Assembly (NCBI GenBank): GCA_019096065.1
Contig: JAGUCH010000002.1
Location: forward strand, 5,282,501 to 5,346,500
Direction: 5' to 3'
DNA: 64,000 nucleotides
Source: Paracyclopina nana
Taxonomy: Eukaryota; Arthropoda; Copepoda; Cyclopoida; Cyclopettidae
The position numbers and the translations under genes are program-made. Under the pieces are notes generated by a model. The model was not told where the DNA came from. It saw only the letters and a program-made list of their open reading frames with translations, and did no database searches. Below are positions 54,801 through 62,108 of this stretch, piece after piece (the stretch's first letter is position 1; every line of letters begins with the position of its first letter).

Positions 54801-55838
54801 TTCCTTGTTGCAGAAAGCCTGTTGTTACTTATTGTGAAGGCAAAAACATCAACAAAGCTGTGTAGGAACACTCCTGTGGGTTACATTCTAACTGATCCCA
54901 CTTACAAGTTCTTGAGGCGATCAACTCAAAGTCTGCCAATTTTACCTACCATGCAAATGACCGGTGAATTTCAGCTAATTGCTCAGATCAAAAACAGCTC
55001 TTTTGTCAAGGATCTTCAAGGAAAAGTTTATCTTACTGCTCAAGGACTTTTGACTCAGAAGACCATCAATGTGTTGCCGTTGACACCTAAAGTTCAAAAA
55101 GCTATAGCTGACAAATTACAAGTATTTGTTCCTGACTACATCGTGTTTTCTTCAGCAAATGGAATGTTGGGAGCTTACTTTGAAATGTGCCTTATCAATA
55201 TTTGCAGCCTTGACTATCAGCAGCTTAAGTCTTCCATTGAAGAAGAGTTAAGGCCCAACTCAAGGGAGCTGTATCCACTGAATGAAGAAATGGTAATAGT
55301 TGATGAAATTGCAGTCTCACAGCCCACTCAATCCACTGCCTCAAAAAGAATGCAAGTCAAAAGAAGAAAAGATCATCACCTCCCTGTGAAAAGATCAAGA
55401 TTCCAAGAAAGGGAAGAAATAAGAGTTGCCACAAATAAGAAAAGCTCTCAGCTCTGCAAGTACTATTTTTTGCACAATTCTTGTAGGTTTGGCTCTCGAT
55501 GTATGAACCTACACATTGTCCCAAGCCATGTTTGTATTAACTACATGAGAAAATGTTGCAAGGACCAAGCTTCCTGTTCCTTGACGCACTTAACCCTGAA
55601 TCAAGCCCAAAAGGAAGTTGGTGATTTGGAAAGTCAAGCTTGGCGCCTCAAGTCAATTAATAAACGTCCAATTCATGAAAGGATTGGTTGGAAGGTCAAT
55701 GGAAGTCCTGAGTACATCCCAACCTATGATGTTGACCAAAGTAATCATAATTTTGAGGAGATTTCAGAGGACGATGAAGATTGCCCAGAACCTTCAAATT
55801 CTAGAAACTTTATTGAAGTGTCATCTGACTGTGAATAA
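45897..55838 (+). CDS. Unrecognised giant zinc-knuckle/RS/CCCH protein, 3313 aa, single coding exon
   Basis: One uninterrupted frame of 9.9 kb. Residues 20-142 hold five Cys/His knuckles, of which three fit C-x2-C-x4-H-x4-C. Residues about 300-470 form an Arg/Ser-rich domain of the splicing-factor type. From about 715 to 1950 at least four modules of 130-200 residues share a layout that resembles the DEDDh exonuclease fold with the catalytic residues missing. Examples are near 1442 (V-Y-L-D-L-A-F-I-P to M-D-I-Y-S-L-A) and near 950-1080 (ending G-A-V-D-V-Y-S-L-V-T-E-L). A Ser-rich spacer and a second kind of duplicated module (about 2540-2720 and 2900-3100) follow. The tail has a tandem CCCH zinc finger at about 3187-3230 (C-x8-C-x5-C-x3-H, then C-x7-C-x5-C-x3-H). 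No signal peptide, membrane segment or known catalytic motif. An RNA-binding scaffold is the best guess; precedents for dead DEDDh folds are Exuperantia and Maelstrom. Confidence 0.85.
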   Translation: MEDSKSDVESEDSEKDENYCYKCQGDVGHLIDNCPNMRCLQCDQFGHIQNNCRSIFCQHCKIWNSGHATDTCPNLAIESKSDLSPADVNRSQDSELDEKEGEELYCDICQEETHVAIDCPLQTCLNCQKRGHIKIACPELKAAPSIDTESRIKIRSDLFLSSSSTTQTAAPLVGVATNTLNEAIDLINQGEEVTSTLPITSTIMPQQKPAKKVKKKLPKKQAKKQEAPIVAKSDDTSSDVSLSSVESSKRPITKSKLKPVRKASSTGPREKQRSPLPKGTSNAFDQQNPGEELKHLERNLSSGECSRSPSGKRAQIRTEKRSSTSAFPKSRSRSPTTSGVRLRYKSRSPKSSSYPRSRSKSPTTSRAWLRSRSRSPKSRTKSPTSSRDCPLQRTRAWPRSRSRQRYAVKGHHHRYRSRSRSWSSERTRGQDSVRSPTFGRQSSLRRSRTPPSAERDKSYGPKSRSRSPSHPNNTVGKRMNHEDHLKFMKEMVNPGAQCHQNLMPLLGTQPSLMPYPPPMAQPLMTLGSQHHVPMPAAATRLPLLIPTHSSNVSQKLAHHSNCGPPSSESTPRSSPVNETLTGEQQEKIDKLGHLWDMSFLKTSISHTDTLISSYLRLKFIPACWSKSNVIDFLKTCELIQGETVISVEMRNEEKCNIAEVRLVSKTAAFIAKQKIELSIIKPVTMTVVFHPKEFIPNELNLKNYYHNIKVKQAGVVSHFRAVPVMCATICIDLRFGQFIENLSITLENKTLLYSGNTGSAHEFLAAVALILQENLTTTSPQNIAEKVVIYCETYDKMALFMQWAKKHNDEAFKIFEAIVIGVSLVENVEAIIKKIPIQGNLSVIHRSAAIEDEMKLRHKTLHGLTFKSLEDVFAMPSAQILPCFVNIFVSSTFTELNVMLNDNPKTFVLSDTNLTCMKTIMRYHSIDKHTLKSHASNDILHWYSVKEGLKQFFKYLEDMVDSFGSSRLILCTSSHWLVTAFLMKICSENNLDMSKAFIGAVDVYSLVTELKKKDLVVSGAQITLNWPLGYLAEEYGCDTNVPPIKLLSNLFSALGVSSSEDFSKHSRGFDEIFSGTPEKSSKLNQLSSKLLMPFGHEAFKVKLVWPNSCPISDILLIPTTDELVPMKLSLKEETTYLEVVNVGNQLVTEIPSTPFLLPQAAVSNIVQLMESAQNHHEKDAFLDSTLGISVRKQLNAHINLNPAPCNGGQRVAPEINTSEYINLDPNFYTFYYLSSRLFLCENDVVGCQIYLLNIFEDNAESNLHATYLIPSVSLNMKCVTSKNTIEELLQEEISAQLSNFFADKRVVIISFRAYDEMTFLLKSAPTIKDSIHLVADLQWFLKQSPEDQPLSWIECVQALIPQSQLKSSQSLKEIAVTSKRAILNYLPSTIPKVALASSYCIQLGDLLKLKGSDSLVTIKRVAKKQQLAKKLEKLEAKSLQQFSTVYLDLAFIPQPHVFTSVSIFCPEISEKLVTTLALTPPQQFSGVQKKQHYKLSKKGEWIPKGLIEEDISDVCSVSQADKLLCSFLLKVKKIKPNVKMVLCVPFVSYVHYIALNFRELYRKFVGWMDIYSLAAKKFHDRDPVLKAPFESVSFMKELQLSFLKPSSQLTTGLPAMKKILESLSTPATVEEYVKENLNCFTLSSDTCYLLVFIQADSTIVQSGEEVITAISVYIPDDNCQSAFVPIKPKKQFERFFEKLPNFKKSKNGEWMYVCKSDKARKCKPESDALSYIVSIMKRALAGTNDKALVLLSLVNKGGIALILKSMIENNIDPSIFKLIHGVGNVQTAIELASSRDGRKPLSEKDLEEMHKKLSNNPRFGIFKNGNCKDQAKAAELLLTKKLGEKKRKDEREYAYPLQSPYTNNLLHESKFTAFLNSFDICLAEKFSKSNASAVQVSILVVIKGLLFTESPLHLRPCVSSPLSFNAFIKTVKPSQCFMINVTCDDYIGTLDAGAIIGYGTLPDEKKIHDEIVLSLAEDSLSMELSALQPQQRGKRKSKVPNCHDPCFEETFGKIVLLPTKRPRESVGMKNPSVTKEELPKMTKPFEMNAGTVSLEKGNIPKTQTYLFQSIEKSNEKHNQPPSPNAPSNSNLGSFPEVNKADGNSSEITKSTFDENSVNNNPLAGSTSTISADVETESRFPIDFQEPAGSKSKTDGLDQIFTEVSIPAEISDELALSAGTSNFSSSGEVAILSTNSLVGCSENSSEQVQRKSVSEQSMRYCLPKLDIDWKQLKDQPQFTDYLEKLQMDYETYPEQQFLMELYVGSCICISNSEPSSDVIDKLIAGSIAAAINNSKDLAAFALEMLDLGLCSNSIEYVKAKDLLNHSFDDCAQEFANVLLIYLHIHHPLKSIPDEQALQFKPVILKEDCLILLSEFEPLKEGVNLIQDETLQSASFSCQPSIKTASAAPMQTSSNGATPSVCPAEKQLVQDSIGSACGKSLQSLAKENNEDPILEECQSVEKVMPELSMNIMEDGLIAELRTCPSNLENAVSPSNLENTVSPSNLENAVSLIEEHNESPSLQSRGKQCCLDLTEVRMLTQLCQGSESICFGEVAEVTANGLRIRTQEELFDVLQIQVFYYDSVKVKDCVLCFMFQGMFLILALKSCNTFCDTFGGFIKQKQNKGKVDIGIIKEQKIEIVRRLPVGKIISKKSQEDFPGRYVIVVVQDRDISLVVDHPDLKQPPMEIIEDTNPLMVFMPDYFPSIQVESGFFLSAKQVSIARPKSQQHATEIQNSDLEEFSKFITHYLNQECHKVLSIELTDDDIVRVENICKTKRVFVRIRENGQQLLVCGPRADVVFFESNFKANLITNEGSIVPVCKQEPPLELKREKLFATQSENSVDSVGNDEDLDTCMVVKKLLQDESGHDSSIIVDEDECVAFCTLQELPKPVRTKLSTANDNFHELKIGKFDVNSPFCSPIHLAKTYQILAPEEKEFQVIIGNIGIMVSDVSDVSVFHLLTSQAEIAAEVIHAFLVAESLLLLIVKAKTSTKLCRNTPVGYILTDPTYKFLRRSTQSLPILPTMQMTGEFQLIAQIKNSSFVKDLQGKVYLTAQGLLTQKTINVLPLTPKVQKAIADKLQVFVPDYIVFSSANGMLGAYFEMCLINICSLDYQQLKSSIEEELRPNSRELYPLNEEMVIVDEIAVSQPTQSTASKRMQVKRRKDHHLPVKRSRFQEREEIRVATNKKSSQLCKYYFLHNSCRFGSRCMNLHIVPSHVCINYMRKCCKDQASCSLTHLTLNQAQKEVGDLESQAWRLKSINKRPIHERIGWKVNGSPEYIPTYDVDQSNHNFEEISEDDEDCPEPSNSRNFIEVSSDCE
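53338..53418 (+). repeat. 24-bp tandem repeat inside the giant ORF
   Basis: Three near-identical copies of a 24-bp unit coding for P-S-N-L-E-N-A/T-V-S. In-frame and probably a recent slippage expansion in a linker region. Confidence 0.85.
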
Positions 55839-56407
55839 TATAACGTTGAATCTTCAGAAAAGAGAATAACAATGTTTTGTTCAAAGTTTTGATTTTAGTT
55901 TTTCTGCATATTTCTCATATTCTCCAGTATGAGATGCAATATTTGGCTGTCTTGGAGTTAACTATGGGAAATATCCTCTCTATACCTTTTGAAAAATGCT
56001 TTTTTTACCCATTAGTTTTAATGCCATAGGAACCCGAAGGCAAGCTCACTGCACTAGATGGCACCGAGTTCAGACGGCTTGACGTCATCAGTGCGCGCGC
56101 GTAGTTGACCCATTCAACAATTGAACTGCCAGATTTGAACTATATTATAAAGTCAAAAAGAGCCAGCTCCCTCATATAAAAATGCCACTTTAATTTATTG
56201 TGTCAATCTGGATACACTTTTAATTAGTTGCCCGTAAGCCAGCCCAAAGGCCAGCCTGGAATTTCAGGAAAAATAGCTCTCTAAATATAGTGAGATGTAA
56301 ATATAATTGGTCAATTTGAATCTAAGACACTACTTGAACTTGTAAAAATTATACCTTACGAAAAATAATCAAGAAAATAAGGCATTTTGCGCAGGCAACA
56401 ATCAGCC
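55839..56407 (+). other. Intergenic, 3' of the giant ORF
   Basis: 569 bp, AT-rich. No gene. No canonical AATAAA close to the stop. Its last 8 bp are the left target duplication of the following element. Confidence 0.45.
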
Positions 56408-57565
56408 GGGTATACTGGTAAAAGGCACTTTTTGGGTAAGGCACCTACATAAATTGGCATTTCTGTAAAAGGCACCATACAATATTAGCACTTTAATAAA
56501 AGGCACTATACAGTCTGACCGTTCAAAATTGGACGGTACCGGAATCTTTACTTTTTGTCACATATTCAAGAAATACAGGACTTTTAAATGATAGCGTTGG
56601 AAAGATTGAGCCTTTTTCCATCTTTTTTGTAAAAGTAGAAAAAATCAATTTAAGGAGGAAAAAATCAGGAAAATTCAATTTTCCCAAGGTAATCCAGAAA
56701 ATTGTCACGAAAAACTGGTGAGTCATTTATTTTTTGAGGTCACGGGGAATTCACTATAATATTTTTCATTTTGTCAGAAAACAAAAAAGATGGCTAAAGG
56801 TTCAAGCTTTCCAACGATACCCATTAAGCCACAAAATTCATGAATTCACAACACAAACTTTTGATTCCCGCACCGTCCAATTTTGAACGGTCAGACGGTA
56901 TAATATTGGCACCCCTAGTATAAGCCACCCATCTCATTTATTTGATCGTTTTGGATTAAAAAAATCTGTGTTTTCTGATACACTTGGCTGAAATGACATA
57001 AGATTGGTCAACATATGAAAGATGTCGATTAAATTGGCTAGAAACAATACTTGATTTGCTGAGAGGCCTTATGCTTTGAAAGTGTAGATTCAAAAACCTT
57101 GGTTGGGTAGTGTAGGGTTGCTATATCAGTGAAAAAAATACTTTATGGCACCAGTACATTTTCCACATTTTGTGATTTTCTTGTCATAGACAAAGTTATG
57201 ATCAGTAATGTTAACATCGGACATTTTGCCAAATGAAACTATTATAGCAAACTGACGCTCAAGAAACGGAAAATGCCCCTTTTTTTGTGCTAAAAATCAT
57301 GTGATGTTGGTCACTTACCTTGCCATTGAGCGCATGCATGCAAATCTTGCAAACTTCGCGAACACCTCAGCAAGCTATTTGCCCCCCAGAAATACCGTGT
57401 CACCACCTTGCGGAATTTTGAGTACCTGATAAAGCTCATTTGTCTTGCTTGCTATTAGTTGTGGCAGTGCCTTTTATTGCAGTGCCATTTATTGCAATGC
57501 CATTGTACAATAGTGCCAATTTATGTAGGTGCCTTTCACAAAAAGTGCCTTTTACCAGCAGAGCC
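56408..57565 (+). mobile_element. Non-autonomous hAT-like element with subterminal AAAAGGCAC repeats
   Basis: 1158 bp flanked by a perfect 8-bp duplication AATCAGCC (56400-56407 and 57566-57573). The ends form imperfect inverted repeats of about 100 bp (GGGTATACTGGTAAAAGG and GGCTCTGCTGGTAAAAGG on the other strand). Both arms contain several copies of (T)AAAAGGCAC, which look like subterminal transposase-binding sites. No transposase ORF. It is interrupted by a second element at 56511-56898. Confidence 0.85.
56511..56898 (+). mobile_element. Tc1/mariner-like MITE nested in the hAT-like element
   Basis: 388 bp with inverted repeats of about 28 bp (CAGTCTGACCGTTCAAAATT... against CCGTCTGACCGTTCAAAATT...) and TA on both sides (56509-56510 and 56899-56900). 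No coding capacity. It sits inside the left arm of the larger element and so inserted later. Confidence 0.88.
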
Positions 57566-57573
57566 AATCAGCC

Positions 57574-58421
57574 ATCTGAAATCTTATGAGCTTGCCGGTA
57601 GGATAAATATGGTACGATTTACGGTTCCCTTGCGAGCTTTTATGGCCGTATATAGAGAAGGAGGGAAAATTAACAAGTCATTGATGGAAAAATTCTTTGT
57701 GCTGGGAGTTCGAATGTATCACTGAAGAAGTATCAAAAATTGTTCGAAAATGGGTTTATTTATTAGTACCTGCTCGTTAATCCTAGACCATGTTGAGTGG
57801 CCCCACTCCAAGGGAACCTTTTAAAATAGCTAACATTATTCTCTATCTGATCATCTTGATCATGGCTCTGATGTTTTCAAGCTAGGCGTCAATTATGATT
57901 CTTAACTGAAGTCTTAACTCTTACCCCGAAGTAGCAATCTTAAAAATAGTGTCAAACTGGTTCAAACTTTTGAATGCTCCTTTAAAAAACGTATTGTTTT
58001 GTTCTCTTGTTTGAGAATCCCATCGTTTATTACCACGTTGATGCATCACATGCTCTTAGGCTCCTTTTGTTTGCCATAAAGGCTAGTATGATCCTTAGAA
58101 AGAATTGATCCCATTTTTAGCGAAATCATTACAAAGAGCAAGAATTTTGGCACATAGACATTGCAAACTTTGCAACCATGACAAAAACTTTTAACCTTTC
58201 GAATGCATTTATTTGGTATTTGTCAGCAGCATTGAAAAGTAGTACACCACATCAATTTTCAGCATTTTCTTAGCGTCGAATTTTCGTAATAAGTACGCGA
58301 AACGGCATCGCGCGCAAAGCGTGTTCAACATGTACGTCCAAGTAACCTAATTTTTCCTTCAGTTTGGTTCTGGGATCGCATCAGCCAGGAAGACAAGGAG
58401 AGAAAACATGGAGCTGCCATA
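57574..58421 (+). other. Intergenic region
   Basis: 848 bp with no convincing ORF. A very short ORF at 58408 (M-E-L-P-stop) precedes the start of the next gene by 14 bp and could act as a minimal upstream ORF. Confidence 0.45.
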
Positions 58422-59610
58422 ATGGTAACTTTATTATTCGAAACTGCTCTAGCGAAAGGGTTGCAAGAGTCTGAGGCCAGATTGCTATTTGGTGGGTCAA
58501 CTGCAGTGGTGACAAACTCAACTGTCATCAGGCTTGTGGGATTCATTATTGGCAGTTTGCTCATCTTCTTGCCTTTGCTAGCTACCTTCGCGTTATCCTT
58601 TCTTGGCCTCCCAAACACTGACAGCTCTTTCACCAATCACCATAACGAGTATTCTCCTCGTAATGCCAAAAAGAAAAGAGCCAAGAGGAAAAGGCTCAAT
58701 AACTCAACCACTGAACGAGCCGAGCTGGATTACCTTTTAAGTAAGTGTTTTTTTATGCTTTCAGAAACACCCGCACCTGATCCAGGCCTTAGGCCTTGTC
58801 CTATTACTGCAATGTAGCTTCGCACTTGGTGATGATCATTTCAGAGACATTTTGGACGAGTATCATCATCAGCTAGCTGGTAAAGTTAGCAGTTTGCACT
58901 TAAGCATAGTAACCAAATTTAGTGAGCAATAACCTCTATATATAGAAAACAATGGAGAGTTTGTTGGAAGGCAGTTTTTTGCTTCCAACATCTCTTTGGT
59001 CATCACATATGTCACCATCGTAGTAGCTGCACTTATGCTAGCAGGCTTCCTCTGGATGGCCTTTGCCTTTTCGGGAAATAACAACAATAACAGTTATCAC
59101 GGGAGAAGGCGAAAACGAGAGGGCTACTCCGATGACCAAGGTGAGTTTTTCCCACATGTTGGCAAGTACTGTTATACTCTCTCCTCATCATCCAATTTAT
59201 CGTGCGCGCGTGCACATGGTATATCTAACATCTTCTCCTACCATCTCGTAGACGCTGCAGAAAAGATGCATTGGATCAATGAGTCGTTCAAAAAGTACCA
59301 AATTGCTGACGAAGGCTGCAAAATGTATGTGGCTTGCGAAGCAGGAAAATCAAAGGGCCAAGCAGATGATTCCCTCCTCGCTGAACTCACAACCTACTTG
59401 CATAAATTGATAGCGTAATAGCAAACGATCAGCATCTCGGCCAAACTCTCAAAAGAGGGTATTTTTCTTATTTGCAGACCAATCCAATTGCAAGATGTCG
59501 ACTCTCTGGGCGAAGAGTTGGGCAAAATTTTCCTAGCCTACCAAGAAGGTTCGATGTTGGATATGACTTGCTCCGATTTATATAGTGCAATATGTAGCAA
59601 TATTGTTTAA
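58422..59610 (+). CDS. Unrecognised multi-exon membrane protein, about 298 aa
   Basis: Proposed exons 58422-58740, 58793-58879, 58946-59140, 59252-59414 and 59478-59610 join in one frame. Exons 3-5 are well supported. The second exon's acceptor is less sure: a better-looking CAG at 58762-58764 gives the wrong frame, while TTAG at 58789-58792 keeps it. Hydrophobic stretches lie at about residues 35-60, in exon 2 (L-V-L-L-L-Q-C-S-F-A-L-G, signal-like) and in exon 3 (V-V-A-A-L-M-L-A-G-F-L-W-M-A-F-A-F). A basic cluster R-R-R-K-R follows the last. The soluble end contains four cysteines including C-K-M-Y-V-A-C-E-A. Exon 2 might be the true signal-peptide start of a shorter protein with a different first exon. 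Family not recognised. Confidence 0.5.
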
Positions 59611-59683
59611 TTTGTACCAAAAATCTATTGCCATTGTTATGAAGAAAAATATCAAATATTTGCGAATAGTTATTACATAAACT

Positions 59684-61765
59684 TTATTGTTGAATTTCTT
59701 CCAGCTCAGAATTGTTTTCTGAGTTTTCGTTGTAGTTCAAGGTTTTCCTGGGTCGTTTCGTGCCCCTCTCGGCTTTTGTTTTGGAGGTTTTCCGCTTGCG
59801 GCATTTCTTCTCTTCTGGAAGGCTTAGTGGGTTACTTTTGAGACTCTGTAGCTCCGAGAGGATTTCGGTTTGGTTGGTGAGCAATCTGCCAAAGCTGTCA
59901 TTTTTGGAGAAAATCCTCAGCTCCTCTTCCAAGGTTGCCAATAGCTGATCATGCAAAGGCTTTAACTCTTCTACAGGCTCCAAAACTGTATTGGCCAAAG
60001 CTTGCAGTTGGTCCTCCACTACAACTCCTTTGGCCATCTCCTCATTGATCTCCTTGCACGTGACTTTTATCTGATTCAGCATTGGAATCACCAACTTAGA
60101 AAAGAGCTCTTCCACGTGCTTTTTCAAATCCAAAGCAGAAATGAAGTGATCCAGGCTAGAGGCGATGCTGTCGCCCAAAATCTTGCATTGGCTCGAAGTA
60201 TGCATTTTAAGCTCCAAAATGGAAGAGTTAGAGTTGAGCAGATTCTCCCCTGGGCTCTCGGAAGCAACGACAGTTCGTTGATTGGAATTGTTTGGTATAC
60301 TAAGCGGCTTTTGTGGCTGCTCAATGGCAGTAGGAAAATTTTTGACATACTTTCGGATGACTCCAAAGCGGTGCTCGACAATTTCAAATTTGTTCATGAT
60401 ACTCTCAAAATTTTGCTGTTCTCCAACGAGGATTTGCTCCAACTGTTCCGACTGCTTGTTGCTTTTTTCCTTGATTTCTTGAGCTAAAGTTGCCATGGAT
60501 TCGATCTTGGACCCTGAGTCATAGACCGAATTTGGAATGCTAGACGTGAGCTGTTTCAAATCTTCTATCGAGTTGATTACTTCAGATGACACATTCACAT
60601 TTTTGTCAAGGCTATCCGAAACAGCCTGCAAAGCTTTGCCAACAACTCTATCTTTCTTAGAAAAAGCCTCCAAAACCTTTTTACAGCTGGCACTGATGCA
60701 GCTTTTCAAGTCAGTCTCTTGATTGGCCACATTAGTCGAAACTTTACACAGAGTTGAAGTTATAGCGGCCAGCTGGACTGTGATTTCGGGTAAAAGGTTC
60801 TTGAGAAGTTCTTCAAACTGTTTGGATATTTCACCAAATTGGTTGGTTCTCGCGTTAGTCTCTTCAATGCAATTTTCGCTGATTGCCTTCAGAATTTCAG
60901 AAGACTTTTCCATGGAAGAATCTTTCAGCTCAATCGTTTTCTTGGTAATAAAAGCCTGCAAATTCTCTTCCAAAATATCATATCTGGGCGTTAGATCTTT
61001 TGGCCGCCAGGATAATAGATAATTTAAAATTTCCTCCTCGTGTTGCTTGAGCTGTTGAGCATGTAGGTCAACATTTTTAGCTATTAATGCAGATATTTGC
61101 TCAAACTGATCACTTGAGAGCCTATCATCAGGTACACTAGCAGAGTTTATTTTCTCTTTGAGCTGAAGCAGGTTTCCCTGCACTTCTGCTTGATCCATAG
61201 CTAACTTCTTCACAATGTAAGACACATTTTGCTGGCTCTCTTCCAGATGGTCTAATTTCTTATTCTGTTGCTCGAGCTGCTCTTTCAATGCTTGGAATGG
61301 GTCGACACCAGGTTTTTCTTTGGGAGTATCATCACTTTGGTTGGTATCTTTCTTTTCCGAAAGCTTAGCAACCTCAGCTATAGCCAGGTGCTTGTGAACT
61401 TTCACTACTTTTTCTAGTACGCTGTCAGAGTTAAGCAGACTTTCCCGGACGTCCTCTTTAATATCCTTAACTGTCTCACTCATGGAGTCAAGCGAGTCCT
61501 GAACACTATACACTTCATCCTTGATTTTTCGCGAGACTGATTCATGCTCGTCAACCAGATCATCAACGAGCCTCTGAATCTTGACGAGTAAGGGGAGTAC
61601 GCGGTCATATCCGCTCTTCTGTTCGAGCATTCCCAGCCGATGCTCTAAAGGCTTGAATTTCTTGTCAAGGAGCTTCTCAATGCTGTCCAAAATCGTGTCA
61701 CCTTTGGTGCACGTGGAGTCGGGCTGGAAGCCGCCCACCTTGGTCAAGACAGGTGCGTCATCCAT
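59684..61765 (-). CDS. Unrecognised coiled-coil protein, 693 aa, single coding exon
   Basis: The start chosen is the ATG at 61765, two bases after an acceptor-like CCATTTTCAG, which suggests a 5' UTR intron; the frame is open further upstream. Nearly the whole chain is heptad-like, rich in Leu, Glu, Lys and Gln, and interrupted by short Ser/Asn linkers. The last 50 residues carry a basic cluster (K-K-C-R-K-R-K and K-R-P-R-K) that looks like a nuclear signal. The TAA stop lies inside AATAAA (59688-59683), so polyadenylation signal and stop overlap, as in the gene ending at 25804. The plus-strand neighbour ends 73 bp away in convergent orientation. Family not recognised. Confidence 0.7.
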   Translation of the reverse strand: MDDAPVLTKVGGFQPDSTCTKGDTILDSIEKLLDKKFKPLEHRLGMLEQKSGYDRVLPLLVKIQRLVDDLVDEHESVSRKIKDEVYSVQDSLDSMSETVKDIKEDVRESLLNSDSVLEKVVKVHKHLAIAEVAKLSEKKDTNQSDDTPKEKPGVDPFQALKEQLEQQNKKLDHLEESQQNVSYIVKKLAMDQAEVQGNLLQLKEKINSASVPDDRLSSDQFEQISALIAKNVDLHAQQLKQHEEEILNYLLSWRPKDLTPRYDILEENLQAFITKKTIELKDSSMEKSSEILKAISENCIEETNARTNQFGEISKQFEELLKNLLPEITVQLAAITSTLCKVSTNVANQETDLKSCISASCKKVLEAFSKKDRVVGKALQAVSDSLDKNVNVSSEVINSIEDLKQLTSSIPNSVYDSGSKIESMATLAQEIKEKSNKQSEQLEQILVGEQQNFESIMNKFEIVEHRFGVIRKYVKNFPTAIEQPQKPLSIPNNSNQRTVVASESPGENLLNSNSSILELKMHTSSQCKILGDSIASSLDHFISALDLKKHVEELFSKLVIPMLNQIKVTCKEINEEMAKGVVVEDQLQALANTVLEPVEELKPLHDQLLATLEEELRIFSKNDSFGRLLTNQTEILSELQSLKSNPLSLPEEKKCRKRKTSKTKAERGTKRPRKTLNYNENSENNSELEEIQQ

Positions 61766-62108
61766 GCTGAAAATGGAAAAGACTAGATGATGATAAATGC
61801 CACTCAAATATGTATGTGTTTCAAGTAACGTGCAACTTTAATTTTAGAATCAAGTTCATCGAAGGGAGTCGTCACTTATTTTCCTTCTTGAGATCCTTTC
61901 CAATCACCATCACAGCAACTCACGGCAAGCGACATCAACAATAGCACTTGTACCACTCCTTTTCTAAGTTGTCAAACGATAGCCTTGAGTGCATGGAGTA
62001 GAGAATATCGAGAAAGTGTTTTTAAGACACATTTGAAAGAAGTCAAAGCTCAATCAGGCAGAGGTTGATTGCCAAAGCATTTTTCTTCTCTATCATTTAG
62101 CTATATCT
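61766..62108 (-). other. Spacer between HEXD and the coiled-coil gene
   Basis: 343 bp holding the leader of the coiled-coil gene and the 3' flank of HEXD. Nothing else recognised. Confidence 0.45.

Noticed and set aside
57459-57725. 88-codon ORF at the right end of the hAT-like element
   Set aside because: Begins inside the terminal inverted repeat and has no similarity.
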